Shown here in pieces: positions 12,571-20,886 of a stretch of 31,281 nt of DNA (the stretch's first letter is position 1; the number at the start of each line of letters is the position of its first letter). A program made the translations under genes and the position numbers. This DNA is from a virus. The notes under the pieces were generated by a model, which did no database searches, had not been told where the DNA came from, and worked only from the letters and a program-made list of their open reading frames with translations. The stretch covers positions 1-31,281 of IMG/VR virus record IMGVR_UViG_3300042446_000094; one strand, 5' to 3'.

Positions 12571-12945
12571 TTATAAGCTATTTACTTTTTCAGTATAGTA
12601 TTCTATTAACTCTATCAAATCTATATCTGCAAATTTAACTACTTGCTTTGATTTAATATGTAACTCTTCAGATAAGTTATTACCAAGATATTGACTAAAT
12701 TTATATTGTTCACCTGAACGAGATATATTACATCCGTAACATTGAACACCTACGTTTCTTTCGTCCCATCTTGTTGAGTAATGTGAACGTGACATAAAAT
12801 GGCCACATTGAAGTTTTTTATAATTATCATGCTTTCCGCAAGTAACACATTTAGCTATATCATTAAAGGCGTCTTTACGTCTTATGTATTGACTAAATAT
12901 TGCGTCAAGTTTTACTACTAAAGATTTACGAGTAGGTTTTTTCAT
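12571..12945 (-). CDS. ninG: NinG/Rap-like recombination nuclease
   Basis: A 124-residue protein with a zinc-ribbon/HNH-like core: C33-x2-C36, C47GH49F, then HYSTRWDERNV and C69-x2-C72-N. This matches NinG (Rap) proteins of lambdoid phages, which help resolve recombination branches, and relatives in Bacteroidota phages. It would act with ERF and the exonuclease, though it is transcribed separately from them: a terminator follows it, and a TATATTTG box lies only 4 nt before its ATG. Confidence 0.83.
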   Translation of the reverse strand: MKKPTRKSLVVKLDAIFSQYIRRKDAFNDIAKCVTCGKHDNYKKLQCGHFMSRSHYSTRWDERNVGVQCYGCNISRSGEQYKFSQYLGNNLSEELHIKSKQVVKFADIDLIELIEYYTEKVNSL

Positions 12946-13027
12946 TTTTCAAATATATATATATATTATTAACATATTAGTTAATAAGTATTTATATATT
13001 ATTAATTTATATATATTAAATATTTAA
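12946..13027 (-). promoter_or_regulatory. Near-pure AT region with TATATTTG next to ninG ATG
   Basis: Eighty-two bases of almost only A and T separate the spanin and ninG-like genes. Minus-strand TATATATTTG ends at 12950, and only AAAA lies between it and the ATG. If used as a -7 box, the mRNA would begin at or near the start codon (leaderless). The region could also be an easily melted DNA segment. No protein-coding ORF is seen in it. Confidence 0.45.
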
Positions 13028-13507
13028 TTATATAATAAACCTTTTATATTTATATATAATATAAAGTATTATAATACCTATGATAAAATATATATATATA
13101 AAATAATTAGCTTTTTTATCTATTTCTTTCTGTTTAATGTTTTCTTTAGTAGAAGTTTGAACCTTATTAGTAGTTTTAACGTGTTTAGAGGCATTCTGAG
13201 ACACTTTTGTCTTATTGTTATATAAACTATTAGTTTTAGTTTTTTTATAGCTTAAAACAACGTTTTTATAAGTTTTACCTTCTACAATAAATTCTTTTAA
13301 ACTATCTAAAGGTTTAATTATAATTTCATCAATATTTATAATAGTCTTTGTATTTGTTTCTGCAGTAGAATCTTTAACTTTATTTTCAGTTAAATCTATT
13401 TTTGTTTCAACTAAACTATCTTTTTTAATATCTGTTGTTTTAATATCAACCTTACGTGATGCACAACCAATTAAAAATAAACTAACTAAAATAAATATGT
13501 GCTTCAT
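13028..13507 (-). CDS. Putative unimolecular spanin (lipoprotein with C-terminal TM)
   Basis: A 159-residue protein. Residues 1-15 form a lipoprotein signal (MKHIFILVSLFLIGC) with lipobox LIGC and Cys15 as lipidation site. Residues 135-152 form a transmembrane helix, with a basic tail after it. The polar, Lys/Thr-rich middle would span the periplasm. One protein anchored in both outer and inner membrane is the layout of u-spanins, such as T1 gp11, which fuse the membranes at lysis. It overlaps the lysozyme gene by 26 nt and ends the lysis cassette. Confidence 0.77.
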   Translation of the reverse strand: MKHIFILVSLFLIGCASRKVDIKTTDIKKDSLVETKIDLTENKVKDSTAETNTKTIINIDEIIIKPLDSLKEFIVEGKTYKNVVLSYKKTKTNSLYNNKTKVSQNASKHVKTTNKVQTSTKENIKQKEIDKKANYFIYIYFIIGIIILYIIYKYKRFII

Positions 13508-13928
13508 AATTTCTTCTTCTTGTTAAACCTGCTACTTCTTTTTTATTTACTTTATTCCACTTTTTAAATTCTAATTCTATAGAAGTGTCATTGTGATTTT
13601 TGTTTACTTTTTTTAATATAGTAGAACTTGCAAAGTTACCTGTTCCGATATTATATGCTAAAGAAACTAATGCGTTGAATTGATTTTGATTTAAAGGACT
13701 TGTAACTAATTTATTTACTTTATCAGCAAATCTATCAGCTATTGTTTTAAACATTTCAAATGCTTGTAATTTAGTGATTTCTTTGTCTAACATTGTTACA
13801 CGTTTACCATCAGAATAGTATGTATTACCATATCCTATTGTAGGAATCTTTGCAGGGCATAAATAAGGCTTTGCACTAAAACCCTCGAATTCTGTAATTA
13901 AAAGATAGCCCGAATTATTTAACCTCAT
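13482..13928 (-). CDS. Endolysin, GH24 lysozyme
   Basis: A 148-residue peptidoglycan-cleaving muramidase. Residues 13-35 hold Glu15, then Cys24 and Thr30 with spacing E-8-C-5-T, the catalytic triad spacing of P22/P21-type GH24 enzymes, followed by GYGNT. FNALVSLAYNIG (84-95) and GLTRRRNYEA are further family motifs. No signal peptide or SAR helix is present, so release to the periplasm should need a holin, two candidates for which lie directly upstream. Confidence 0.92.
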   Translation of the reverse strand: MRLNNSGYLLITEFEGFSAKPYLCPAKIPTIGYGNTYYSDGKRVTMLDKEITKLQAFEMFKTIADRFADKVNKLVTSPLNQNQFNALVSLAYNIGTGNFASSTILKKVNKNHNDTSIELEFKKWNKVNKKEVAGLTRRRNYEAHIYFS

Positions 13929-14088
13929 TGTTTTTGTTTTTTTCCATTAGATACCATCTTCTTGCAGTATATCCTGTAGCTATTACAAAAGCTATTACCT
14001 TCATAATAACATCAACATTTGCAAATGTGAACATAAAATAGCCACCTGTAATAACTGATTGCCTTAAATCTAAAATGTATTGTTTCAT
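13915..14088 (-). CDS. Small two-span membrane protein, holin or antiholin candidate
   Basis: A 57-residue ORF starting MKQYILDLRQSVITGGYFMF and ending NKNNEVK. It has two hydrophobic segments at about 13-24 and 27-41 and a charged tail. It overlaps the lysozyme start by 14 nt and the upstream holin by ATGA. Its position inside the lysis cassette, between holin and lysozyme, suggests holin partner or antiholin. Sequence alone does not decide. Confidence 0.65.
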   Translation of the reverse strand: MKQYILDLRQSVITGGYFMFTFANVDVIMKVIAFVIATGYTARRWYLMEKNKNNEVK

Positions 14089-14267
14089 TTTCTTAATCGT
14101 TCAACTATATTTGTAACTCCTTCAATTCCTATATAAGCTGTAGCAATAACAACCCAATCAGAAGAGGTTAAACTTTGGTTAAACAATCCAAAACAAGCAA
14201 TAGCAAAAACTAATAATTTTCTGCTAATTAACTTGTTTAATATAACATCAAATTGCTGCCTGCTCAT
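14085..14267 (-). CDS. Holin
   Basis: Using ATG at 14267 (a GTG lies one codon further upstream), the product is about 60 residues. Residues 1-18 are polar (MSRQQFDVILNKLISRK), a hydrophobic helix follows (LLVFAIACFGLFNQS), then SSDWVVIATAYIGIEG and a VERLRK end. The S-x-x-W-x-x-V-x-x-x-YIG pattern is common in small holins of Bacteroidota phages. It would form inner-membrane holes to release the lysozyme. ATGA overlap with the next ORF; 20-nt overlap with the gene upstream. Confidence 0.78.
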   Translation of the reverse strand: MSRQQFDVILNKLISRKLLVFAIACFGLFNQSLTSSDWVVIATAYIGIEGVTNIVERLRK

Positions 14268-14610
14268 CACTTAATAATTTAAAATCTATTTCTTTAATTG
14301 GCTCGCATCCTGCAAAATTATGCTTTGGATTATTTGGGAATATTTCGCTTTCAAACTTGTACTCAATATCACTCATAATATCATAAGCATATCCGTCAGC
14401 GTAAACAGGTGCGGTTACTTCTTTAAAGTCTGCATCGTAAGTTCCATTAGTCAAAACTATTTTACCAATTTCTACAATAGCTTGTATTCCTTTTCCGTAA
14501 GCAAGTTGCTTTTCTTTGTTTAAATCCTCAACCTCAATTAAAACTCCTTTTTTTAAGAAGTCTTTTATTGCAGTTTCTTTATCTAAATAATTAAGTTTAT
14601 AAATATTCAT
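14248..14610 (-). CDS. Protein of unknown function after the adhesin gene
   Basis: A 120-residue protein (MNIYKLNYLDKETAIKDFLKKG...) that appears alpha/beta, with no signal peptide or membrane segment and two Cys-free halves except Cys102. It follows the large adhesin gene with a single base between, and its end overlaps the holin gene. Genes here in related phages often encode tail-fibre accessory or assembly proteins, so that role is possible but rests on position only. Confidence 0.75.
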   Translation of the reverse strand: MNIYKLNYLDKETAIKDFLKKGVLIEVEDLNKEKQLAYGKGIQAIVEIGKIVLTNGTYDADFKEVTAPVYADGYAYDIMSDIEYKFESEIFPNNPKHNFAGCEPIKEIDFKLLSDEQAAI

Positions 14611-14611
14611 A

Positions 14612-16300
14612 TTATATAGTTGTTAGCGAGGCAAGCTCTGAATTTGTTAAACGTGTTTTAAAAATAATAGATGAATTATATCTTGAAAATATTGATGAAG
14701 TTATACTATGTGAAGCTCCAAAATTTATTCTGTCTAAAGAAATAGGTGTATTTACTGAATTTTCAGAAGTAGAATTTATTTTAACGCCATTAAGGTAAAA
14801 AACTGAATCGCCACTTTTATAAGAAATAGCTATTTTTAATCTTTGATTATCAGTAAAATTTGTTTGTCCATTCATACCAAGATTTCCATTACCATTCATT
14901 TGATAATAAATAGTATTATTAGAAATATTATCTAATCCAATTTGAACTCTATTATTTTGCGTACCATCACTTAATTGAGCAATAAATCCACTGTTTAAAC
15001 CAACTTTTAAATTTACATCCAAAAACAAAGTCCCCTCTGTTTGCCCTATTAAACTACTTATTCCTGTTTTAGAAATAACATCAGCGTTACGAGTTACAGC
15101 GGTGGCTACAGTCGGCACGTATGAAGTGGCATAACTTCCTAATTCAACTTGAGCACCATAAAAATAAAAATCAAACCCCGATTGTAATGCTGAATAATCA
15201 ATAACTACAAAAGTTCCAAGAGTTATATTTTTTGTAATATCAAATCTTTGCCAATTTGTTGTAACAGCTATGTTTTTTGTTGTACCACCACTTCCACCAA
15301 TATCATTAATAACAATATTTATATTTACTGCTGCAGATGCTTTTACATAAATTGAATAAGTATAAGTTCCTGCACTTAAAGCAGGAAGTATTCTATAATT
15401 ATAACCACCATTACTTGTTATTTTAATAGCATTTTGTGTTCCATCAGGACTAATTCCACTATTTGCAGTTCTTGTTGTTGTTCCATCATCTGCCCAATAT
15501 GTAGAAGTAAAGTTATTTGAATAAATTAATAAATTCGTTCTTTGTGGCTCTACCAATAAACTCGGACAACTTCCGTTTGTGTAATCAATACGAGGTATAT
15601 TTAAACGTGTTGTTGTAGGGAAATATTCTGTTGCTGTTGAGCCTTGTTCTAATTGAGCGCCAAACACAAAAACTCCTTTTGTAATATCCCCTAAATAACT
15701 TTCGTATGTTGCAGTTTTTTGTAAAATAACCGTTACTTGGTCTAAATTAGTTGTATTAGACGGATGAATTACTGAACAACGAAACCAACCATTACCTACA
15801 TTTTCAATAGCAGTAGTTATTCCTGTATTTGAGCCAACGTTATTTACATAAACTCCGTCTTGTAAATCAAAAATAGGTCTTGCTACTCCTTGACCGCTAA
15901 CGGTTGCTAATTGAACATATCTACGACCGTTTTGTTTTAAATAAACACTATATGTTAAAGAATTGTTATAACTACCAAACCCACCATTTGTAACGTAATG
16001 GTCAAAAACAGTAGTTGCAGTTTCCATTAAACTACTTGCGTTATTTAATCCAAATGGCGAAGTTGTAACATTATTTGTTTTAGTTGCATTAAGAACACTA
16101 AAATCATTTAAAGTGTCTGAATATCTTAATAAATTTCTCGGTACTACTTCAATCAATCCCGCACTATTTACTCTCGTTGCTGTTGTAGCACGAACAACAT
16201 CCATATCGCCCGCTCCACTTGAGGGAACTACTGAATATAACTTGCTTTCTTTGTACGAATTTGGCGTTACTATTAACGATGCTTTATCTAATAAACTCAT
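14612..16300 (-). CDS. Large adhesin / receptor-binding tail protein
   Basis: A 562-residue Ser/Thr/Asn-rich beta protein. After an N-terminal segment (MSLLDKASLIVTPNSYKESK) it has two related carbohydrate-binding-like jelly-roll units (about residues 55-230 and 255-415), each ending in a line like FGAQLEQGSTATEYFPT or YGAQVELGSYATSYVPT. The last 140 residues resemble a LamG/concanavalin-type domain (EGTLFLDVNLK, YLNGVKI). Such proteins recognise surface glycans. The start overlaps the stop of the 81-residue gene. Low Cys and many repeats fit an extracellular fibre. Confidence 0.8.
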   Translation of the reverse strand: MSLLDKASLIVTPNSYKESKLYSVVPSSGAGDMDVVRATTATRVNSAGLIEVVPRNLLRYSDTLNDFSVLNATKTNNVTTSPFGLNNASSLMETATTVFDHYVTNGGFGSYNNSLTYSVYLKQNGRRYVQLATVSGQGVARPIFDLQDGVYVNNVGSNTGITTAIENVGNGWFRCSVIHPSNTTNLDQVTVILQKTATYESYLGDITKGVFVFGAQLEQGSTATEYFPTTTRLNIPRIDYTNGSCPSLLVEPQRTNLLIYSNNFTSTYWADDGTTTRTANSGISPDGTQNAIKITSNGGYNYRILPALSAGTYTYSIYVKASAAVNINIVINDIGGSGGTTKNIAVTTNWQRFDITKNITLGTFVVIDYSALQSGFDFYFYGAQVELGSYATSYVPTVATAVTRNADVISKTGISSLIGQTEGTLFLDVNLKVGLNSGFIAQLSDGTQNNRVQIGLDNISNNTIYYQMNGNGNLGMNGQTNFTDNQRLKIAISYKSGDSVFYLNGVKINSTSENSVNTPISLDRINFGASHSITSSIFSRYNSSIIFKTRLTNSELASLTTI

Positions 16301-16542
16301 ATTGTATCTAAATTATTTAATGTTTGTACTAAACAAGATTGTGCTTCGAATACTCCTGCATCTGCTATAACTCTTGTTATAAAATTAGTTGTTATTACAC
16401 TTTCATTTCCTACTATTTCAGTTTCACCTGAATAGCTTACATAGTGAGAATAACCCCAATTAATAGAATTGTTTGCAGCACCTTGACCCCATCCAATTGT
16501 GTTATTATTTGCACCTTGACCCCAACCTATATTATTTGCCAT
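16297..16542 (-). CDS. GWGQGA-repeat small structural protein
   Basis: An 81-residue protein with three N-terminal repeats around NNxIGWGQGA (residues 4-30), then YVSYSGETEI, and a C-terminal module FITRVIADAGVFEAQSCL (54-71). Repeats of this type precede adhesin genes in many Bacteroidota phages, where they are presumed tail-fibre or collar components. The C-terminal module recurs at the start of the 721-residue tail protein of this genome. An ATGA-type overlap joins it to the adhesin gene. Confidence 0.78.
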   Translation of the reverse strand: MANNIGWGQGANNNTIGWGQGAANNSINWGYSHYVSYSGETEIVGNESVITTNFITRVIADAGVFEAQSCLVQTLNNLDTI

Positions 16543-16627
16543 TTTGCTTTTCTAATTTATTTAAAAAGATTTCTAATTTTTTAACATTAGTTTCTTTTGG
16601 TTTATATGTTTCTTTTATAGCACCCAT
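16532..16627 (-). CDS. 31-residue basic mini-protein
   Basis: The ORF encodes MGAIKETYKPKETNVKKLEI and a helical, Lys-rich end (FLNKLEKQNGK). It overlaps the connector gene end by 13 nt and the GWGQGA gene start by 11 nt, filling a 72-bp gap in a gapless operon. No function known; expression is plausible from packing alone. Confidence 0.55.
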   Translation of the reverse strand: MGAIKETYKPKETNVKKLEIFLNKLEKQNGK

Positions 16628-17115
16628 CCTGTAAAATTTGCGTCTTTATCAGGATACATATCTGCATTTGAATTTAGATTGTATTCAGGAAATAAAACTT
16701 GATTGAAAGTCATATAGTCTATAAATCTATTAGTATAACTTTGTGCAGTATCACGTGCTTTTTCAATTAAAAAATCTATTTCTGTTTTATCAACTACAGT
16801 ACTGTTTTCAGAATTATGTTTGAATACACCTTTCTCGCTTATTTTAATAGATGCATAAGGTAAATATTCTACCATAGTCCAATGTATTACCATCATTTTA
16901 ATATAGTCGCTTAAAAGCGTTGTATATGGACTTGCTAAATTACCTGCTACAATACCATCGTTAATCTTATTGTATAATTTAGTTCCTAAATAGTTCTGTA
17001 TATGCACTTGTTGTGCTTGAAAGATATATTGTGTATAGCTATCAGGGTCTACATTACCATTTATAATAGTATGTTTAACTAAATCATTTGTTGTTATAAA
17101 GAGTGCTTTTGCCAT
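16615..17115 (-). CDS. DUF6712-like head-tail connector protein
   Basis: A 166-residue protein. The pattern with AQQVHIQNYLGTKLYNKI (residues 34-51), a DYIKMMVIHWTMVEYLPYAS segment and a C-terminal helix resembles family DUF6712 of Bacteroidota phages, similar in size and helical plan to adaptor proteins that bind below the portal. It lies 6 bp downstream of the portal gene, which agrees. It probably forms the first connector ring; identity with DUF6712 is from memory of the pattern. Confidence 0.72.
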   Translation of the reverse strand: MAKALFITTNDLVKHTIINGNVDPDSYTQYIFQAQQVHIQNYLGTKLYNKINDGIVAGNLASPYTTLLSDYIKMMVIHWTMVEYLPYASIKISEKGVFKHNSENSTVVDKTEIDFLIEKARDTAQSYTNRFIDYMTFNQVLFPEYNLNSNADMYPDKDANFTGWVL

Positions 17116-17121
17116 TTCTTA

Positions 17122-18897
17122 TTAATTTGTATATCCCATTTTATCCCAATATTCTTGTGTGTATCCTTTCGTAGGCATATCACTTGGCTTCATAGAAACT
17201 TCTTTGTCATTTCTTATTCTGTATCCGTATCTTTCAGCTATTGCAATAGATAATGGTTCTGCATTAGGATTCGTAGGGTCTATTTTAGTTTCAAAACTTG
17301 CATATGTTCTACGTAACCATTTATGATTGCATCTTGCTCCGCCCTTGTAAAGCCATATAGAATAGGTGTTTGAACCTTTAGGACCAAAACCTGAATTTAC
17401 AACTTGTGTTTCCATAGCTATAATATCCTCTTTACGGTATACTTTTTTAGCACGAATCATTTTATTGCAAAATTCACGTTCACCTGTTAAATCACCACTA
17501 TAAACATATCTTGTAATGAATTGAACGCCATCTATAACTTTATCTTGTTCAGGGCTTTTAGCGTTTGGTCTTGCTGTACCTGTAGAAGTGATAAATTTCC
17601 ACATTTTAGATAATGTACTTTTCTTTTTATTATTTAAAGTATTTATTTCAGCATCTAATTCTTCTTCTGTATCATAATCAACTTCTGTTTCATCAATTAA
17701 AAACCATTCATCGCTTAATTCTTCACCTTTATCGATTAACAAATCAGCAATAGAATCACTTGACATTTTAACACCTGTTTCTTCTTCAGTTGTTTCTTTG
17801 TTCATTCCTTCAACATCAACAAATTCTAAAGGCTGTATAGTCTTAAAATATAATTTTAATGATATACTATTAACCGCTAATATTTCGTCAATAGCATCAA
17901 TTATTTCGAGTTGATATGGTTTAATAACGATATTATCAAATAATAAAGTAGCAGTTTTAATTTCATCTGCATTGTTACCTAACCCACCATCACCTGTTCT
18001 AATTCCTAACAACATAGGTGAAGTAACTCTATGACCTACAATAAGTTTATCAAAACATTCTTTACTTAAGTACTCGTAGTGTGCAGGTGCATCGTTTAAC
18101 GGTAAATCTTCAACAGTAGTTTTAGATTCCGCATTAGCGTTAAAAGCAATAATAACTTTTTCACCTCTTGCTCCTGTTAATTTACCCATTACATCACGCT
18201 TCATTTTATCACGCATTTCCTCTGAAGGAATACCATTATTGAAGTTGATTACTTTTGTTCCTGAGAATCCGTTTTGTACATCGTTAATTTGATAATCAGC
18301 TATATTTTCTTCTAATAAAGCATAAGGTAAAGAACCTGAATAATCTATTGGTGAATAATAATCAAATCCACTTACATAAGGTTGTATTACATATATTTCT
18401 ACTTCATTACCATTACCAAAACCAAAAGCAGGAATACGTTTGCAATCTTCACTTGGTTTCTTTTTACTCCAATCGTAGTGATAATACCAAGCTTCTATTT
18501 GTCCTTTATCGTTGCATTTTTCAGCACGTAATGTTTGCATAGGAAAGTGTAGAACTTGTTTAACTAAATTCTTTTCTTTTACAACCTGCATAGCAGCCAT
18601 TCCTAACAATTTACGTTCTAAAGATATTTTACGCAAATCTGAATCTTTAATAATAGATTTCATTTGTGCATATTCATTTGGCTTTTTATTAGAATCTAAT
18701 GCATCTAAACCTTTACCATAAATCATATTAGCAATACCTGTAATAATTGCACCATTGGTAGCACTATATAAATATCTATCAATTAAATATTGAAAGTAAT
18801 TATTATCACTTCCGTATTCAATGTAACTATTCTTTTTATTTTCTTGTATTACAGGGCTTGTATAAGCACTTAAATTTACTATTGATATATTACTCAT
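17122..18897 (-). CDS. Portal protein with C-terminal extra domain
   Basis: A 591-residue portal, the dodecameric ring through which DNA enters. The core (residues 1-400) shows a typical succession: NGAIITGIANMIYGKG, helices with RKLLGMAAMQVV, and a late MLLGIRTGDGGLGNNADE (stem/tunnel loop area), then IKPYQLEIIDAIDEIL. After an acidic linker (EETEEELDAE type), residues about 455-545 form another domain, containing GEREFCNKMIRAKKVYRKEDI and CNHKWLRRTY with conserved Cys and His. That domain recurs in phages as a separate or fused structural unit of unknown role. Confidence 0.85.
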   Translation of the reverse strand: MSNISIVNLSAYTSPVIQENKKNSYIEYGSDNNYFQYLIDRYLYSATNGAIITGIANMIYGKGLDALDSNKKPNEYAQMKSIIKDSDLRKISLERKLLGMAAMQVVKEKNLVKQVLHFPMQTLRAEKCNDKGQIEAWYYHYDWSKKKPSEDCKRIPAFGFGNGNEVEIYVIQPYVSGFDYYSPIDYSGSLPYALLEENIADYQINDVQNGFSGTKVINFNNGIPSEEMRDKMKRDVMGKLTGARGEKVIIAFNANAESKTTVEDLPLNDAPAHYEYLSKECFDKLIVGHRVTSPMLLGIRTGDGGLGNNADEIKTATLLFDNIVIKPYQLEIIDAIDEILAVNSISLKLYFKTIQPLEFVDVEGMNKETTEEETGVKMSSDSIADLLIDKGEELSDEWFLIDETEVDYDTEEELDAEINTLNNKKKSTLSKMWKFITSTGTARPNAKSPEQDKVIDGVQFITRYVYSGDLTGEREFCNKMIRAKKVYRKEDIIAMETQVVNSGFGPKGSNTYSIWLYKGGARCNHKWLRRTYASFETKIDPTNPNAEPLSIAIAERYGYRIRNDKEVSMKPSDMPTKGYTQEYWDKMGYTN

Positions 18898-19219
18898 AAA
18901 TTTTATATTCGTTGTTTGTAACGTTTGCTACGTAATCATTTTGGTTTACTGTATATGTATCATTCGATTGATTTGTACAAAAGATAATATCTTTGTAAAC
19001 TATATTTGCACCATTTTTAATAGTTAAATTATAAAATGTATTTTCATCTAAATCAAAAATAGTACTTGTTGTTAGATAATAACTTGATAAACTAAATGTA
19101 GCACTGATTGTAGTTTCAACATTTGTAGTTTCATTTCTTAAAACAATAGTATTCGCACTCATTACTCTTGGAATAAATGTTAAAGTTTGTGCTGTAGCTT
19201 GTTTTCTTAAAATTATCAT
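18890..19219 (-). CDS. Small structural protein, function unknown
   Basis: A 109-residue beta-rich protein (MIILRKQATAQTLTFIPRVM...) with several Thr/Asn-rich strands (VLRNETTNVETTISATF). Proteins starting with this IILxKQxTAQT pattern occur next to structural genes in Bacteroidota phages. It overlaps the portal start by 8 nt. It is likely virion-associated. A terminator lies just upstream, between it and the major tail gene. Confidence 0.72.
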   Translation of the reverse strand: MIILRKQATAQTLTFIPRVMSANTIVLRNETTNVETTISATFSLSSYYLTTSTIFDLDENTFYNLTIKNGANIVYKDIIFCTNQSNDTYTVNQNDYVANVTNNEYKIYE

Positions 19220-19267
19220 AAACTATTTTTATATATTAATAATTTATATTCAAAATTGTTTTAAAAC

Positions 19268-19295
19268 AAAAAAGGATGCTAAATAAATAGCACCC
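19268..19295 (-). terminator. Intrinsic terminator after the major tail gene
   Basis: Minus-strand hairpin GGGTGCTA (19295-19288), loop TTTATT, TAGCATCC (19281-19274), an 8-bp stem with one G-T pair, then six T. It sits in the 101-bp gap between the major tail protein and the small structural gene. It must be leaky or the genes below need another promoter; no TATATTTG was seen in the gap. Confidence 0.82.
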
Positions 19296-19320
19296 TCTTT
19301 AAAAAAAACAAACAATAATA

Positions 19321-19863
19321 TTATGCTACAGTTCCTTCAACAATAGAAGCTAATATTCCTGTAGTTAACGGTCCTGTTACAAAGTTTGCAGGTACAGGCT
19401 CCATTCCTTGGAATTCCATAGAATATCCTGTTTTGTCAGCCATAGCTGCACCTGAAGAAATAGTTGCAGTAACTAAATCCATACCTTTTGTTAAACCTGC
19501 CATAAAGAAGTTACCATTGTTATCTTCTACTATGATTTGTGGTCTACCATAAGCTAATAATTTCAATTGCTTGTGGTCAGCAATAGTCAATTTATTAATG
19601 CTTAAAGTTAGTTTTTGGTCTACAAATGTAGTTCCATTTTCTCTTGATGAAGTTACAGTTTGTTCAAATGTTGAAGTCCCTTTTAATTCATATTTGTATC
19701 CAATAGGAGTACCACCTAAAGCAGTGATTACATCCTCTTGTCCTGCAGTTGCAGAATAAGTTACCGTTGTAGCATCACCCCAATTAATGAAGTATGCTGC
19801 TCTTAATCCACCGATTGAATTTTTACATTGTTCGGCTCTTCCTAATGATATATCGCAAGGCAT
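19321..19863 (-). CDS. Major tail (tube) protein
   Basis: A 180-residue protein beginning MPCDISLGRAEQCKNSIGGL, with beta-rich GYKYELKGTSTFEQTV and TLSINKLTIADHKQLKLLAY. The length and place just after the capsid gene fit a tail tube subunit that stacks into hexameric rings. Related proteins in Bacteroidota siphophages share the CDIxxGR-x3-C start. Strong terminators flank it on both sides, suggesting its level is set separately from genes below. Confidence 0.78.
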   Translation of the reverse strand: MPCDISLGRAEQCKNSIGGLRAAYFINWGDATTVTYSATAGQEDVITALGGTPIGYKYELKGTSTFEQTVTSSRENGTTFVDQKLTLSINKLTIADHKQLKLLAYGRPQIIVEDNNGNFFMAGLTKGMDLVTATISSGAAMADKTGYSMEFQGMEPVPANFVTGPLTTGILASIVEGTVA

Positions 19864-19883
19864 AGTTTTATTTTTTAAAAGTT

Positions 19884-19913
19884 AAAAAAAAAGGGAAGGC
19901 ATTTTACCTCCCC
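19884..19913 (-). terminator. Intrinsic terminator between capsid and tail genes
   Basis: Minus-strand GGGGAGG (19913-19907), a 7-base loop TAAAATG, CCTTCCC (19899-19893), a 7-bp GC-rich stem with one G-T pair, then nine T. It stands 21 bp before the start codon of the major tail gene. It probably attenuates read-through so that the capsid transcript exceeds those after it. Confidence 0.82.
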
Positions 19914-19935
19914 TTTTAAAATTTATTTATAATGA

Positions 19936-20880
19936 TTATGCAGCAGGTGTGTAAAGTACAATCTCAGAACCAACACCATATTGAACAGTAGCTGTAAATC
20001 TTGCTACTACTCTTACATTTTCTGAACCATCGATATCAGCCATATCAATTACTTTAACTTCGTTTTGGTCAGATAATAAACCAGTTCCAAAATATAAGTT
20101 AGATTTTTGTGCAGCCATCATATAATCGTTAGTCATTCCGTTGCAAACAAAGATTTTAACACCATCAAAAGATAATGAACCGTTGTTAAACCATTGAGTT
20201 CCCATTGTATTAGTACCATTAGCTCCTAAACCTGATGCTCCGAATCCTCCTAAAGCACGTACATAATCACGAGCTACAGATTGTGAAACATATAAGTATA
20301 AATCTTCTTTCCCGTATAATGAAGCAGGAATTAAATCTACAACTTTTCCAAGTTCTCCGATAACGTTAGCAGCAGTAACTCCACCAGAAGCAGGAGAAGC
20401 TACATCAAGAACAGTAGCATCAGCAGCAGCAAGAGTTAAGAATCCGTCAAATTCTCCAGCAGTAGCATTAACACCTTTCCAAATGTTTTGTTCTGTTTTT
20501 TCAGCAATTTTAGAAACAACGTGTGCTAATAAAAAATCTGCAAAGCTTGGAGGTAAAGAATCAAATGCAGAATATCCCATTTGAACTGCTTCCCAATCAG
20601 ATTTGAAGTCTTTTTTACAAAGTTGTAAATTTACTTGAAATTCTTCAGGAGTAATTACTCTTTCAGTTAATGTTACAGTAGAAGTAGCATCAAAATCACA
20701 AGTTGCGTTTTTAACGATTCCGTCAGTTGCAATTCTTTTGATAACTTCTTTGTATTTAATGTTTGGTTTTACTTCAATACCGCCATTAGCGATTGTAGAA
20801 CCTGATAATAATGCTGCAGAGATGTATTTTCCTGCAAATTCACCAGCATAAGTGGTAGTAATAGATGTTGTAGTTGGCAT
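19936..20880 (-). CDS. Major capsid protein
   Basis: A 314-residue HK97-fold candidate forming the icosahedral shell. Features: an N-terminal arm, PEEFQVNLQLCKKDF (near residue 78), a long helix region LLAHVVSKIAEKTEQNIWKG, a Gly/Ala-rich flexible part, and terminal strands VVARFTATVQYGVGSEIVLY. It lies directly after the scaffold-like gene and the protease gene, in canonical local order. The codon use has few rare codons, and Ala/Gly content is clearly higher than in neighbours, as for an abundant protein. Confidence 0.85.
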   Translation of the reverse strand: MPTTTSITTTYAGEFAGKYISAALLSGSTIANGGIEVKPNIKYKEVIKRIATDGIVKNATCDFDATSTVTLTERVITPEEFQVNLQLCKKDFKSDWEAVQMGYSAFDSLPPSFADFLLAHVVSKIAEKTEQNIWKGVNATAGEFDGFLTLAAADATVLDVASPASGGVTAANVIGELGKVVDLIPASLYGKEDLYLYVSQSVARDYVRALGGFGASGLGANGTNTMGTQWFNNGSLSFDGVKIFVCNGMTNDYMMAAQKSNLYFGTGLLSDQNEVKVIDMADIDGSENVRVVARFTATVQYGVGSEIVLYTPAA

Positions 20881-20886
20881 AATTTA

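Noticed and set aside
14265-14270. GTG at 14270 as holin start
   Set aside because: The ATG one codon downstream is preferred and gives the same protein without the extra residue.
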